A DNA stretch of 64,000 nt, from positions 1,550,001 through 1,614,000 of the forward strand of contig CAWFHL010000001.1 of NCBI GenBank assembly GCA_963815645.1, written 5' to 3'. Every line of letters begins with the position of its first letter. Position 1 is the first letter of the stretch. Shown in pieces: positions 46,255-53,903 of this stretch. Source of the DNA: JBBRHQ01 sp963815645 (GTDB lineage: Bacteria; Actinomycetota; Thermoleophilia; Solirubrobacterales; 70-9). Under the pieces are notes generated by a model. It saw only the letters and a program-made list of their open reading frames with translations. It made no database searches and was not told where the DNA came from. The translations under genes were made by a program, and so were the position numbers.

Positions 46255-47637
46255 TCAGGTCGCGGCAGCCTGCTCGGCAAGCGCCCTCTCGAGCTCGCCC
46301 CCTAAGGCGTCGAGGTCGGAGAGCACCTCGAGATCGCCGGTGAGCCCGAAGAAGACCCCGCCGTCGTAGCTGACCACGCCGATCGAGAGGGCGTGACCCT
46401 GCGGAGAGAGGGGGACGCACGGGTAGACCTCCAGCAGGCGGCGCCCGAGCAGGAAGAACGGCATCTGGGGGCCGGGCACGTTGGAGATCACCAGGTTCCA
46501 GGTCAGGGGCCGAGAGATCGCCTCGGCGAGGAGGCGGTTGATCGTCGGCGGGGTCCAGCCGGTGGCGTCGATGATCAGCGACGCGGCCCGCGCCTGCTCG
46601 GAGTCCTTCAGCCGCGAGGTCTCCGCGGTCACCCGCTCCAGCCGCTGCCTCGGATCGGCTGCGTCGAGTGGGAGCCGGACCTGGATCGAGGTGATCCGGT
46701 TGCCCATCGCGCTCTGCTCCTCCGGCCGGCGAATGCTGACCGGGACCAGGGCGATCAGGTAATCGGGCGGGTCGGAGCCGCGGCCGGCGAGGAAGTGACC
46801 AAGCGCCCCCGCGGCGACCGAGAGGATGACGTCGTTTACCGTCGATCCCGGGACCGCGGCGCGGGCGCCCTTGATCGCGTCGAGCCCACCCCGCACCCAG
46901 GCGACGAGGCGGTCCCGGCCGATCTCGACGTTCAGCGGGCTGCGCGGCGGGCCGGGCCCGCCGGCGGCGAGGCCGGCGAACCCCTCGGCGGTCTTCCTCG
47001 CCCGGGCGGCGGTCTCGGTGAACGGCGTCGTCAGGGTCTCCCGGGCCACCCTTCGGGCCGCCCGGATCGGCCGCCGCAGGGTGTCGGTGGCCTCGCTGAC
47101 GAACAGCATCCCGGGGCTCGACTGGTCGGGCTCCCACGGCTCGGACGCCGCGGGAGGGGCGACCTCCGGGTCGGGGTCGAGCAGGATCGTTCCCACATCG
47201 ATCGCCGAGACGCCGTCGACCAGCGCGTGATGCGTCTTCGAGAGGTATGCGTGGCGGGCGTGGTCGAGGCTCTCGATCAGGTAGAGCTGCCAGAGAGGCC
47301 GGGCGAGATCGAGCGGGGCGGACATGATCTGACCGATCAGCTCGCGCAGCTCGTCGATGCCGCCCGGGGCCGGTAGCGCCGCCCTCCGCACATGCCAGCG
47401 GAGGTCGAATCGCTCGTCGTCGGTCCAGCGGGGATTGGTCAGCTGCACGACCGGCGCCTTTCTCACCCTCTGGCGGTACCGGGGGATCAGGTGGAGGCGC
47501 GACTCGACGTGGGCGAGCAACTCCTCATATCGCGGTGGCTCGCCCTCCATGATCATCGTCCCGCCGACGTTGACGTGAATCGGCCCGCGCTCGGCGAGCA
47601 GCGATGACATGTCGGAGGCGCTGAGCCGCTCAGCCAC
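46255..47637 (-). CDS. wax ester synthase/diacylglycerol acyltransferase (WS/DGAT)
   Basis: A 460-residue acyltransferase of normal family length. KTHHALVDGVSAID contains the catalytic HHxxxDG; VPGSTVNDVILSVAAGALGHFL, ALVPVSIRRPEEQSAMGNRI and NLVISNVPGPQMPFFLLG are the other signatures. The enzyme uses acyl-CoA to form wax esters or triacylglycerol as storage lipid at the cytosolic membrane face. ATG 47637 is used. No other lipid-storage gene adjoins it. Confidence 0.94.
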   Translation of the reverse strand: MAERLSASDMSSLLAERGPIHVNVGGTMIMEGEPPRYEELLAHVESRLHLIPRYRQRVRKAPVVQLTNPRWTDDERFDLRWHVRRAALPAPGGIDELRELIGQIMSAPLDLARPLWQLYLIESLDHARHAYLSKTHHALVDGVSAIDVGTILLDPDPEVAPPAASEPWEPDQSSPGMLFVSEATDTLRRPIRAARRVARETLTTPFTETAARARKTAEGFAGLAAGGPGPPRSPLNVEIGRDRLVAWVRGGLDAIKGARAAVPGSTVNDVILSVAAGALGHFLAGRGSDPPDYLIALVPVSIRRPEEQSAMGNRITSIQVRLPLDAADPRQRLERVTAETSRLKDSEQARAASLIIDATGWTPPTINRLLAEAISRPLTWNLVISNVPGPQMPFFLLGRRLLEVYPCVPLSPQGHALSIGVVSYDGGVFFGLTGDLEVLSDLDALGGELERALAEQAAAT

Positions 47638-47697
47638 AGGGCGAGCCTATCCGCGGGGTGCGCTGAAACTTCCCGGCCGCGCGATTGACCAGCCGAT

Positions 47698-47778
47698 ATG
47701 AGAAAGATCCTCTGCCAGGAGGTGTTCGAGTACGGCACCTGGCTGGTGGTCAAGCCGAGCGGCAAGCCCGTCCGCTGA
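47698..47778 (+). CDS. possible 26-residue small protein
   Basis: A short frame, MRKILCQEVFEYGTWLVV..., from ATG to TGA in the gap between the acyltransferase and pyruvate kinase genes. Its amino acid make-up looks protein-like and it uses preferred codons. No clear Shine-Dalgarno precedes it. No homology can be judged from here. Confidence 0.35.
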   Translation: MRKILCQEVFEYGTWLVVKPSGKPVR

Positions 47779-47830
47779 TTCCGGCAGGGCGGCCCCTCGG
47801 TGCCGCCGCGCGGCGAGGACAATGTTCGGT

Positions 47831-49258
47831 GTGACCTCAGCCAACCGCCGCACCAAGATCGTTGCCACCGTCGGGCCGGCGACCTGGGAGCCCGAGAAGC
47901 TGGTCGAGCTGATCGCGGCCGGCGCCGATGTTCTGCGGCTCAACTTCTCCCACGCCGATCAAGAACGCCAGGCAGCGACGATCGACTCGATCCGCGGCGC
48001 AGCCGAGACGGTCGGGCGCGAGGTCGCGATCCTCGGCGACCTTCCCGGCCCGAAGCTCCGGATCGGCTTGATGCGCGGCGATCTGGTCGAGTTGGACGCC
48101 GGCACGACGGTCACCCTGACTCCCGACGGAGGGCTCGGTGACGAGCACCGGATCCCGGTTTCCTGGGCGGGGCTCCCGCAGGCGCTCCGACCCGACGGGC
48201 TGGTCTATCTGGCCGACGGGGCAATCCGCCTCCGGGTGCTGGCATCGGGGGCCGACGGGGTCGAGTGCGAGGTCGAGGTGGGCGGCGCGCTCAGCTCCCA
48301 CAAGGGGATGAACCTTCCCGGCGCCGAGACCGGGCTGCCGGCGATCGACGACGCGGACATGGAGTGGGTCGATTTCGCGGTTCGACAGCGGGTCGATCTG
48401 CTGGCGGTGTCCTTCGTGCGCCGGGCGGCGGACCTTGCCCCCGTCGAGGAGCGCCTGCGCGAGCTCCGCTCCGACATTCCCCTGATCGCCAAGATCGAGA
48501 GGCCGCAGGCGGCCGAGAATGCCGAGGAGATCATCGGAGCCGCGACCAGCGGGATCATGGTCGCCCGGGGCGATCTGGGGATCGAGCTGCCGCTGTCGCG
48601 GGTCCCGATCGTGCAGAAGGAGCTGATCCGCAAGGCCGGCAAGCTCTCCAAGCCGGCGATCACCGCGACCCAGATGCTCGCCTCGATGGTGACCGCGCGG
48701 CGCCCCACTCGGGCCGAGGTCACCGACGTCGCCAACGCGATCTACGACGGCACCGACGCCGTGATGCTCTCCGAGGAGACGGCGGTGGGGCAGAACCCCG
48801 TTGAGGCGGTGAGGGTGATGGACCGCATAGCTCGGGAGACCGAGACCGACCTCAGCTACGGCGAATGGCTTCTGTCGAGGACCGAGAAGGCGACCCAGGA
48901 TGTCGCCGACTCGGTCGCCCAGAGCGCGGTCGGGTCGGTCTATCGGCTGGGCCTGGCGGCGCTGGTGGTGCCGACGACGAGCGGCCGCACCGCGCGGCTG
49001 ATCTCCGCCCACCGGCCGAACGTTCCGGTGATGGCGATCTCTCCGAGGATCGAGACCGTGCGCCGCATGAACCTGCTGTTCGGGGTGCAGGCCGTGCTCA
49101 GCGACCAGACGAGCGAGATCCGCGACCTGCTCCACGATTGCGCCGCGCTCGCCTCCGTCCACGGCATCGCCCGTCCGGGTCAGCTGATCGGGATCGTCGC
49201 CGGGCTCCCGGACCAGGAGCTGGGCACGAATCTGTTCGAGGTCCACCGCGTACCTTGA
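47831..49258 (+). CDS. pyk: pyruvate kinase
   Basis: A 475-residue glycolytic enzyme that makes ATP and pyruvate from PEP and ADP. RRTKIVATVGPATWEPEKL, the substrate loop LPGPKLRIG, IPLIAKIERPQAAENAEEI with the catalytic Lys, GIMVARGDLGIELPL with metal ligands and AITATQMLASMVTARRPTRAE are all standard. The C-terminal allosteric domain is complete. GTG 47831 is chosen over ATG 47822 because GACAAT (47818-47823) lies seven bases before it and overlaps that ATG, which would put the ATG upstream of transcription. The GTG also restores the usual short N-terminus. Confidence 0.96.
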   Translation: MTSANRRTKIVATVGPATWEPEKLVELIAAGADVLRLNFSHADQERQAATIDSIRGAAETVGREVAILGDLPGPKLRIGLMRGDLVELDAGTTVTLTPDGGLGDEHRIPVSWAGLPQALRPDGLVYLADGAIRLRVLASGADGVECEVEVGGALSSHKGMNLPGAETGLPAIDDADMEWVDFAVRQRVDLLAVSFVRRAADLAPVEERLRELRSDIPLIAKIERPQAAENAEEIIGAATSGIMVARGDLGIELPLSRVPIVQKELIRKAGKLSKPAITATQMLASMVTARRPTRAEVTDVANAIYDGTDAVMLSEETAVGQNPVEAVRVMDRIARETETDLSYGEWLLSRTEKATQDVADSVAQSAVGSVYRLGLAALVVPTTSGRTARLISAHRPNVPVMAISPRIETVRRMNLLFGVQAVLSDQTSEIRDLLHDCAALASVHGIARPGQLIGIVAGLPDQELGTNLFEVHRVP

Positions 49259-49299
49259 TCGATGCGCCGGGCGCCGCGCCGGCGGTTAGTATGCGCCGC

Positions 49300-49721
49300 G
49301 TGGGCGGGGAAGCCTCCTTCGCAAGGACGGGCCTGAGGGTCACGGGGCTGCTGGCGCTGCTGACCGCGGCCGCGAAGCGCGCCTTCGTCCAGAGCCCCGG
49401 TGTCGGCTTCGCCGTGAAGCGAAACGGTGGCGGCGGTGGGGGGGCGGCGGTCGGCACCCCAAGAACGGCCGCTTCTGCCCCGGCACCTTCAGCGTCCTGC
49501 ACGACGACCACATCGGCAAGCTGCAGCTTCCGAAGGGCAAGTACTGGATCATCCTGCTGCAGAAGAACGGCCTGACCTGCTCCCGGGCATCGTCCTTGTT
49601 CAGCAAATTCCTCGACTCGACCAGCGGAAGGCTGCCGGACCCCTGGCAGCTCAACCCGCAGACGGCGAAGTTCCGCCGCGGGCCGCACGGCAACGGCTTC
49701 CGGGTCAAGCCGACCAGCTAG
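49300..49721 (+). pseudogene. small secreted protein, frameshifted at a G run
   Basis: About 140 residues. From GTG 49300 a hydrophobic signal-like stretch (GLLALLTAAA) and FVQSPGVGFAVKRNGGG are read. After the poly-G region at 49431-49452 the protein continues in another frame as NGRFCPGTFSVLHDDHIGKL, then YWIILLQKNGLTCSRASSLF and ends GRLPDPWQLNPQTAKF...FRVKPTS. Two Cys residues may pair. The break is a -1 (or +2) shift inside a run of seven G, an error-prone spot. TAGTAT (49287-49292) sits seven bases before the GTG. Function unknown. Confidence 0.68.
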
Positions 49722-49736
49722 ACCCGCCGGTTCGTC

Positions 49737-50387
49737 TCAGCGCACCACCCGCAGGTTGAATGCGGGCGTGTCGAGAGCACCCATCATTCCCAGCCACAGC
49801 GGCAGGTACATCTCCATGCCCCGTGCGGCGGAGATCTCCCCGAGGTCGAGGATCGACTCCTGGGGCCATCCGAAGGCGCTGAGCAGGGCGCCGACCTCCC
49901 GCTTGGCGCCCTCGTCGTTTCCGGCGACGAAGATCGTCGTCGGCTCGGGAAGCGAGCTGGGATCGGCCATCACCGCGGCGTTGACGGTGTTCAGCGCCTT
50001 GACGACCTTGGCCTCCGGATGGGCGGCCTGGATCTGCTCGCCGAGGCTCTCGTCGTTGCAGACGCTGAGCGTCGGCGGCATCCCCTTCGAGAAGTCGAGC
50101 GGGTTGGCGACATCGACCAGCACCTTGTCGGCGAGGTTGCTCGCCCCGGCCGCCTCCAGTGCCTCGAGCGAGGCCGTGCCGGCGGTGCAGTTGAAGACGA
50201 TCTCGCCGCCGGCGGCTGCGTCGGCGAAGCTTCCCTCGCCCGCGTCTGGCCCGGCCGCCTCGGCCCACGAGGCCGCCGCCTCGTTGCCGGCGCTGCGGGA
50301 CCCCATCGTCACCTCGTGACCGAGCTCGACCAGCTTGCCGCCGATCGTCTGCCCGACCCCACCCGTGCCCAGCACCGCAACCTTCAT
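49737..50387 (-). CDS. NADPH-dependent F420 reductase-like NAD(P)-binding protein
   Basis: A 216-residue Rossmann protein. MKVAVLGTGGVGQTIGGKLVELGHEVTMGSR binds NADP; VLVDVANPLDFSKGMPPTL and VVKALNTVNAAVMADPS are typical of the family that includes F420H2:NADP oxidoreductase and related reductases. Whether it uses F420 is not certain. AAGGAGG lies eight bases before ATG 50387, a very good ribosome-binding site. A TAAGGT -10-like box lies further upstream between the arms of a 12-bp inverted repeat. Confidence 0.9.
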   Translation of the reverse strand: MKVAVLGTGGVGQTIGGKLVELGHEVTMGSRSAGNEAAASWAEAAGPDAGEGSFADAAAGGEIVFNCTAGTASLEALEAAGASNLADKVLVDVANPLDFSKGMPPTLSVCNDESLGEQIQAAHPEAKVVKALNTVNAAVMADPSSLPEPTTIFVAGNDEGAKREVGALLSAFGWPQESILDLGEISAARGMEMYLPLWLGMMGALDTPAFNLRVVR

Positions 50388-50409
50388 CTAGCCTCCTTCG
50401 CTTGCGCTC

Positions 50410-50458
50410 GCCGAACGCAACCTTAGGGCCCCAATGGGCACGGAACGTTGCGTTCGGC
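50410..50458. promoter_or_regulatory. 12-bp inverted repeat in a divergent promoter region
   Basis: GCCGAACGCAAC (50410-50421) and its exact reverse complement GTTGCGTTCGGC (50447-50458) are 25 bases apart between the divergent reductase and luciferase-like genes. On the minus strand a TAAGGT -10-like box lies just inside the left arm; on the plus strand TAGGCT (50463-50468) follows the right arm. The arms therefore flank or overlap both likely promoters, as an operator would. Confidence 0.6.
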
Positions 50459-50474
50459 CGGCTAGGCTGATTGT

Positions 50475-50837
50475 GTGGGCTCGGACACTGGAGAAACATT
50501 GGTGGCGGAGGTGAGCTCCTGGGAGGGGGTCAGCACCGGTGAGGGCCGCTTCGGCTCGACCCGCTTCCTGGTCGGCCGCCGCGAGCTCGGGCACCTGCAC
50601 CCGCCCGCGACCCTCGACATGCCGCTGCCGCCGGCGCAGAAGCGCGAGCTGGTCGAGCAGGGTGAAGCCGAGCTCCACCGCTGGACTGCCCCGGACTCGG
50701 GCTGGGTGACGATCCGCCTCGACGATCCTGCCGCGACGCGGAGGGCGATCGAGCTGATGCACGAGCGCTGGGAGTACGCTCGCGCGGTCGGACGACGCCC
50801 CCTGCCGGATCCTCGAGATCATCTCCCCCGGGGGTAG
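50475..50837 (+). CDS. luciferase-domain (DUF5519-like) protein
   Basis: A 120-residue protein. SWEGVSTGEGRFGSTRFLVGRRELGHLHPPATLDMPLP and LVEQGEAELHRWTAPDSGWVTIRLDD match the small luciferase-domain family, whose members carry the GHLH motif; despite the name no light-producing activity is implied. GTG 50475 lies six bases after TAGGCT, a leaderless arrangement. The last ~12 residues overlap, in another frame, with what looks like a cupin fragment, so the natural C-terminus may have been replaced at a deletion junction. Confidence 0.8.
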   Translation: MGSDTGETLVAEVSSWEGVSTGEGRFGSTRFLVGRRELGHLHPPATLDMPLPPAQKRELVEQGEAELHRWTAPDSGWVTIRLDDPAATRRAIELMHERWEYARAVGRRPLPDPRDHLPRG

Positions 50838-51001
50838 CACCACTTCGAGGAGATGACTGAGATCGCCGCCTCTCCCGACTTGACCCGACCAGCCTGCGTG
50901 AGCTTGGCGGCCGCTACGGATTGGAGATGGATCCCGGGAGCGTGTTCCGGCTCTGCGAGGAGCACGGACTCGATCACCCGATGCTTCACATGGGCCCGTA
51001 G
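50795..51001 (+). pseudogene. C-terminal fragment of a cupin-domain protein
   Basis: Across two frames one can read RILEIISPGG, HHFEEMTEIA and, after a missing base near 50880, DPTSLRELGGRYGLEMDPGS and LCEEHGLDHPML before TAG. This is the usual tail of single-domain cupins found in actinobacteria. The N-terminal barrel is absent and the fragment runs into the end of the luciferase-like gene, so it appears to be a remnant left by a deletion. It ends 32 bases before tRNA-Arg. Confidence 0.5.
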
Positions 51002-51033
51002 AATCGGCGTCCCGGGCATCGGCCCCGGAACCC

Positions 51034-51107
51034 GCGCCCGTAGCTCAGTTGGATAGAGCGTCGGTCTACGAAACCGAAGGTCACAGGTTCGAATCCTGTC
51101 GGGCGCG
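51034..51107 (+). tRNA. tRNA-Arg (anticodon ACG), left boundary of an island
   Basis: A complete 74-base cloverleaf: acceptor GCGCCCG/CGGGCGC, D arm with AGCTCAGTTGGATAGAGC, anticodon loop CTACGAA giving ACG and T arm ACAGGTTCGAATCCTGT. The discriminator is G; CCA is not encoded. Its anticodon loop to 3' end, plus 19 further bases, is repeated at 52201-52260 and in degraded form at 58638, as expected when an element integrates into a tRNA gene and restores it. Confidence 0.97.
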
Positions 51108-51126
51108 TTAGCTTTGCAGAGCGGAA
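51066..51126 (+). repeat. direct repeat copy 1 (attachment-site-like), inside and after tRNA-Arg
   Basis: Starts at the anticodon loop (CTACGAAACCGAAGG) and runs 19 bases past the tRNA end (TTAGCTTTGCAGAGCGGAA). It matches copy 2 at 57 of 61 positions. The repeat thus reaches beyond the tRNA, which argues against simple chance similarity between tRNA genes. Confidence 0.8.
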
Positions 51127-51377
51127 TCGGCTTGTGCAAGCGGTTTGGGCAAGAACGTGAGCCCGGGCCGAGGTCAGCTTCGAGACTCGACCCGAACCCG
51201 GACCAGGGCGTCACGGTCCGCCTCTCGGGTGGCGCCCCGTGGCCACGCACCGTTTGGCCTCGAACCCGGAGGCGAACTGGCCCGCCCTCGCCCGTCAGGT
51301 TGCGCGACCAGACCTTTCGCTCCGGCAAGACTCGGGGCGTTTGGCGTTCGCCAGCTGTTGCCGTCGCGAGCCACCCA

Positions 51378-51818
51378 CTAGCCGAGGTGGAGGGCCGTCC
51401 AGTGCATCGCTTTGGTGTCGCAGTGGACGCTCCCCACGCTGAAGCGGTCGCGCAGCGTCCCGAAGGCCTTGCGTCCGCGCACCTTGCCGGTGATGTCGAG
51501 CTTGCTGCCGGCGGCGTTGGTCACATGGATGCTGAACTTGCCGGCGCGGTTGATCGCTCTGGCCGGATTGCCGTAGACCTCCTCGGTGCCGATGGCAGCG
51601 TTCCCGTTGCTGCAGGCGTTCGTCTTGCGGTAGTAGAAGCGGACGGTCTTGGCCTTCGTCTTCGTCGCCGTGAAGCTGAAATCTACGTAATTGACGCGGC
51701 TCGCCGGCGGTTTGCTGCGGTAGATTCCCTTGGTGAATTTGCCCATCGCCACGCTGGCAGTCGCCAGGGCGAGAATCGCGATGGCCAGCAGCGTCCCTAC
51801 CTTCTTCGCTCGAGACAT
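51378..51818 (-). CDS. small secreted protein, intact member of a two-copy family
   Basis: A 146-residue exported protein. The signal peptide VGTLLAIAILALATASVAMG is followed by GIYRSKPPASRVNYVDFSFTA, TKAKTVRFYYRKTNACSNG, an INRAGKFSIHVTN strand, LDITGKVRGRKAFGTLRDRF and VHCDTKAMHWTALHLG. The two Cys probably form a disulfide in a beta-sandwich. A frameshifted paralogue lies at 14045-14481, with DNA similarity extending to the stop codon. It is the only gene between the first two attachment-like repeats. Two inverted repeats lie upstream of its start. Function unknown. Confidence 0.8.
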   Translation of the reverse strand: MSRAKKVGTLLAIAILALATASVAMGKFTKGIYRSKPPASRVNYVDFSFTATKTKAKTVRFYYRKTNACSNGNAAIGTEEVYGNPARAINRAGKFSIHVTNAAGSKLDITGKVRGRKAFGTLRDRFSVGSVHCDTKAMHWTALHLG

Positions 51819-51850
51819 TATCTTGGTCCCTTTCCCCTAGCCGTGGTACT

Positions 51851-51926
51851 GCCACATCAGTATCCCGGTGCCGCGATGTGGCTTCGCCAATGGCATAGCA
51901 CCATACCCCTGTCTGGTGCTATGTCA
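51851..51926. promoter_or_regulatory. two adjacent inverted repeats upstream of the small secreted gene
   Basis: The first repeat has 8-bp arms, GCCACATC (51851-51858) and GATGTGGC (51875-51882). The second has CATAGCACC (51894-51902) and GGTGCTATG (51915-51923), extendable to 12 bp with one G-T pair. Both lie 30-110 bases upstream of ATG 51818 on the minus strand. They could be a double operator or leader hairpins. Confidence 0.5.
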
Positions 51927-52200
51927 ATGATGGATTGTCAGAATCCTTACTCGGTCTGACGCCCCTGCTCAGTTGCCGGACTTTCCTCAGCCGTTCCATC
52001 GATGAAGGTCACCTGCCCTGGCAGCTCTATGAAGCTTGGTGAGCAACGGGGGCAGATCCGGAAGCCTCTGGCCCCCAGAATGAGTCGCCTCTTTCGGTCG
52101 GCCCTGGCCAGTCGCTGTTCCTCCGGATCCTCCGATTTCTTGGTCGCATCCCGGTCTCATCGCACCGCTGGTCGGCATCGCCGGACCAAGCACCCTCGCC
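51927..52200. other. gene-poor part of the island
   Basis: Between the inverted repeats and the second tRNA copy I see no convincing gene. The base composition is less GC-rich than the flanks, and short frames lack ribosome-binding sites and protein-like composition. Confidence 0.4.
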
Positions 52201-52260
52201 CTACGAGACCGAAGGTCACAGGTTCGAATCTTGTCGGGCGCGTAGCTTTGCAGGGCGGAA
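52201..52260 (+). repeat. direct repeat copy 2 (partial tRNA-Arg)
   Basis: CTACGAGACCGAAGG through TAGCTTTGCAGGGCGGAA repeats the tRNA-Arg 3' half and 18 following bases with three substitutions and one missing base. The 5' half of the tRNA is absent, so it cannot make a tRNA. It is best read as an attachment-site scar between two inserted units. Confidence 0.8.
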
Positions 52261-52405
52261 ATGGCTGCTTGTCGAGAGCCGCTGGAGGAGCTTGGTCTGT
52301 AGCCATGGCCGACCGTTTAACGGCGTTCCGGTTGCGTCAGGCCCCTGGTAGCTGCCCCCGAGAATAGGGCCAAGCATGGCCCGGGCCGGTTTACCGTTCT
52401 CGCGA

Positions 52406-53200
52406 ATGGCCGCTTCGATCCCTAGTCCATCGAGCAGCGGATTCCATCTAGGACCGTTCATGGTCCACGCCTATGGCATGGCCTACGTCGTTGCTGTTCT
52501 TGCAGCCGTCGTTATCACCAGCCGTCGTTGGGAGCAAGTTGGTGGCAATCGTGGGCTTGTGCAAGAAGTCGCCCTCTGGGGCTTTCCCGCCGGGTTGATT
52601 GGTGCGCGGCTTTACTTCCTTGCGACAAGTTGGAGCGAGGTCCCAGATCACTGGTGGGGACCGATCGCCGTGTGGCAAGGCGGCCTCGGCATCTGGGGCG
52701 GGATCGCTGCCGGAACCGCGGCTGGTCTAATCGTTCTTCGGCGACGGGGCGCTGACATTCCGCAATTCTTGGACGCTGCCGCACCAGGACTTCTGGTCGC
52801 CCAAGCAATTGGCCGCATCGGCAATTACTTCAATCAGGAGCTCTTCGGAGGGCCGAGCAATCTCCCTTGGGCGATCCACATTGATCCAGCCAACCGCCCT
52901 TCGGGGTACATCCAGTACGCCACATTTCACCCGACGTTCCTCTATGAGCTGATCTGGAACCTCGGGCTTGCCGGGGCTCTGGTCTGGCTGGGCCATCATC
53001 GTCACATTCGAGCACCGGGCCTGTTTGCGCTCTATGTCGCCGGCTACTCGCTCGGCCGGATCGGTGAGGAGCTGCTGCGCGTTGATCCTTCACACCACGT
53101 TTTCGGGCTCCGTCTGAACTTCTACGCGGCGACGATTCTCTTCCTGGCTGGGCTGCTCTGGTTCATACGCATCCAGAAGGGCCTCTCAGCGAAAAGCTAG
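52406..53200 (+). CDS. lgt: prolipoprotein diacylglyceryl transferase
   Basis: A 264-residue membrane enzyme with seven helices that moves a diacylglyceryl group from phosphatidylglycerol to the lipobox Cys of prolipoproteins. The family motifs are present: GFPAGLIGARLYFLATSW, VWQGGLGIWGGIAAG and AIGRIGNYFNQELFGGPS followed by LPWAIHI, and YSLGRIGEELLRVDPSH with the essential Arg/Glu region. ATG 52406 is used; an open frame reaches 52376. Lgt is usually a single-copy core gene, so this island copy with AT-richer codons may be a second, transferred paralogue. Its end overlaps the convergent TIGR03943 gene by 15 bases. Confidence 0.93.
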   Translation: MAASIPSPSSSGFHLGPFMVHAYGMAYVVAVLAAVVITSRRWEQVGGNRGLVQEVALWGFPAGLIGARLYFLATSWSEVPDHWWGPIAVWQGGLGIWGGIAAGTAAGLIVLRRRGADIPQFLDAAAPGLLVAQAIGRIGNYFNQELFGGPSNLPWAIHIDPANRPSGYIQYATFHPTFLYELIWNLGLAGALVWLGHHRHIRAPGLFALYVAGYSLGRIGEELLRVDPSHHVFGLRLNFYAATILFLAGLLWFIRIQKGLSAKS

Positions 53201-53903
53201 ATATGGATTGCTGGGCTGAGGGACGGGATCAACCGATTCGGCCTCGACGACGAGCTTTCCATCCTGCTGGGCCAGGGCCCCTTTGACCTCAAGCCAGTCG
53301 TCCTTCGAGTATGTCTGCCTTTGACAAGAGTCGGATACACCGATACTGAGACGGGGAGAGCGTCGGCCACACAGCAAGTGATGTAGAAGCGACCAAGCTC
53401 AAACGGCGCGGACGGATCTCGGTTCGCCTCCATCACCAATCCGGTCAGCGTGACCTGTTGCCCGGTTTGGATCCCAAGCGATTCGGCGGTCTCGGGGCTG
53501 TCAGAAGCAGCGCGGATCTGCAGAAATGAGACCTCCGAGTTCCCCGAAGAGAGCGATCGGCGAGGCTGGCAAGGTCGACCCCACGGGCGCTCAGCTTGTT
53601 CGCGGCGGCAAGCGCCCCCAGCGATGAGCCAGACAGCATCATCGCCATCAGGATCGGAGTCAGCATCGCAAACGAGGCCAGAACCTGGCGGGTTGCCACA
53701 GGACGCTCGGCGTCGCCCGACCTGGAGCTTGTGAGCATGTACCCGACCGTTGCGACCGTTAGCGCAATCGCGCCGAAGGTCACCACCCACGAGGTGCGCG
53801 GGCCCAGATAACGGAGGACCTGTCCGCTAAGCCACAGCCAGCCGAGGAATGCGCTCCACGAGAGCAGTACCAGGATGCGCAGGTTTCGGACGTTCAGCCT
53901 CAC
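53186..53903 (-). pseudogene. TIGR03943-family membrane protein, two frameshifts
   Basis: About 240 residues. Hydrophobic N-terminal helices (ILVLLSWSAFLGWLWLSG, TFGAIALTVATVGYML) are followed by a soluble part: after a missing base near 53550 SGNSEVSFLQIRAASDSPET and VTLTGLVMEANRDP, FYITCCVADALPVSV, then after another near 53330 WLEVKGALAQQDGKLVVEAE. The TCC-ADA motif and partner gene define the family, usually paired with a DUF318-type permease in metal-related or unknown transport. ATG 53903 overlaps the permease stop by four bases. Confidence 0.78.
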
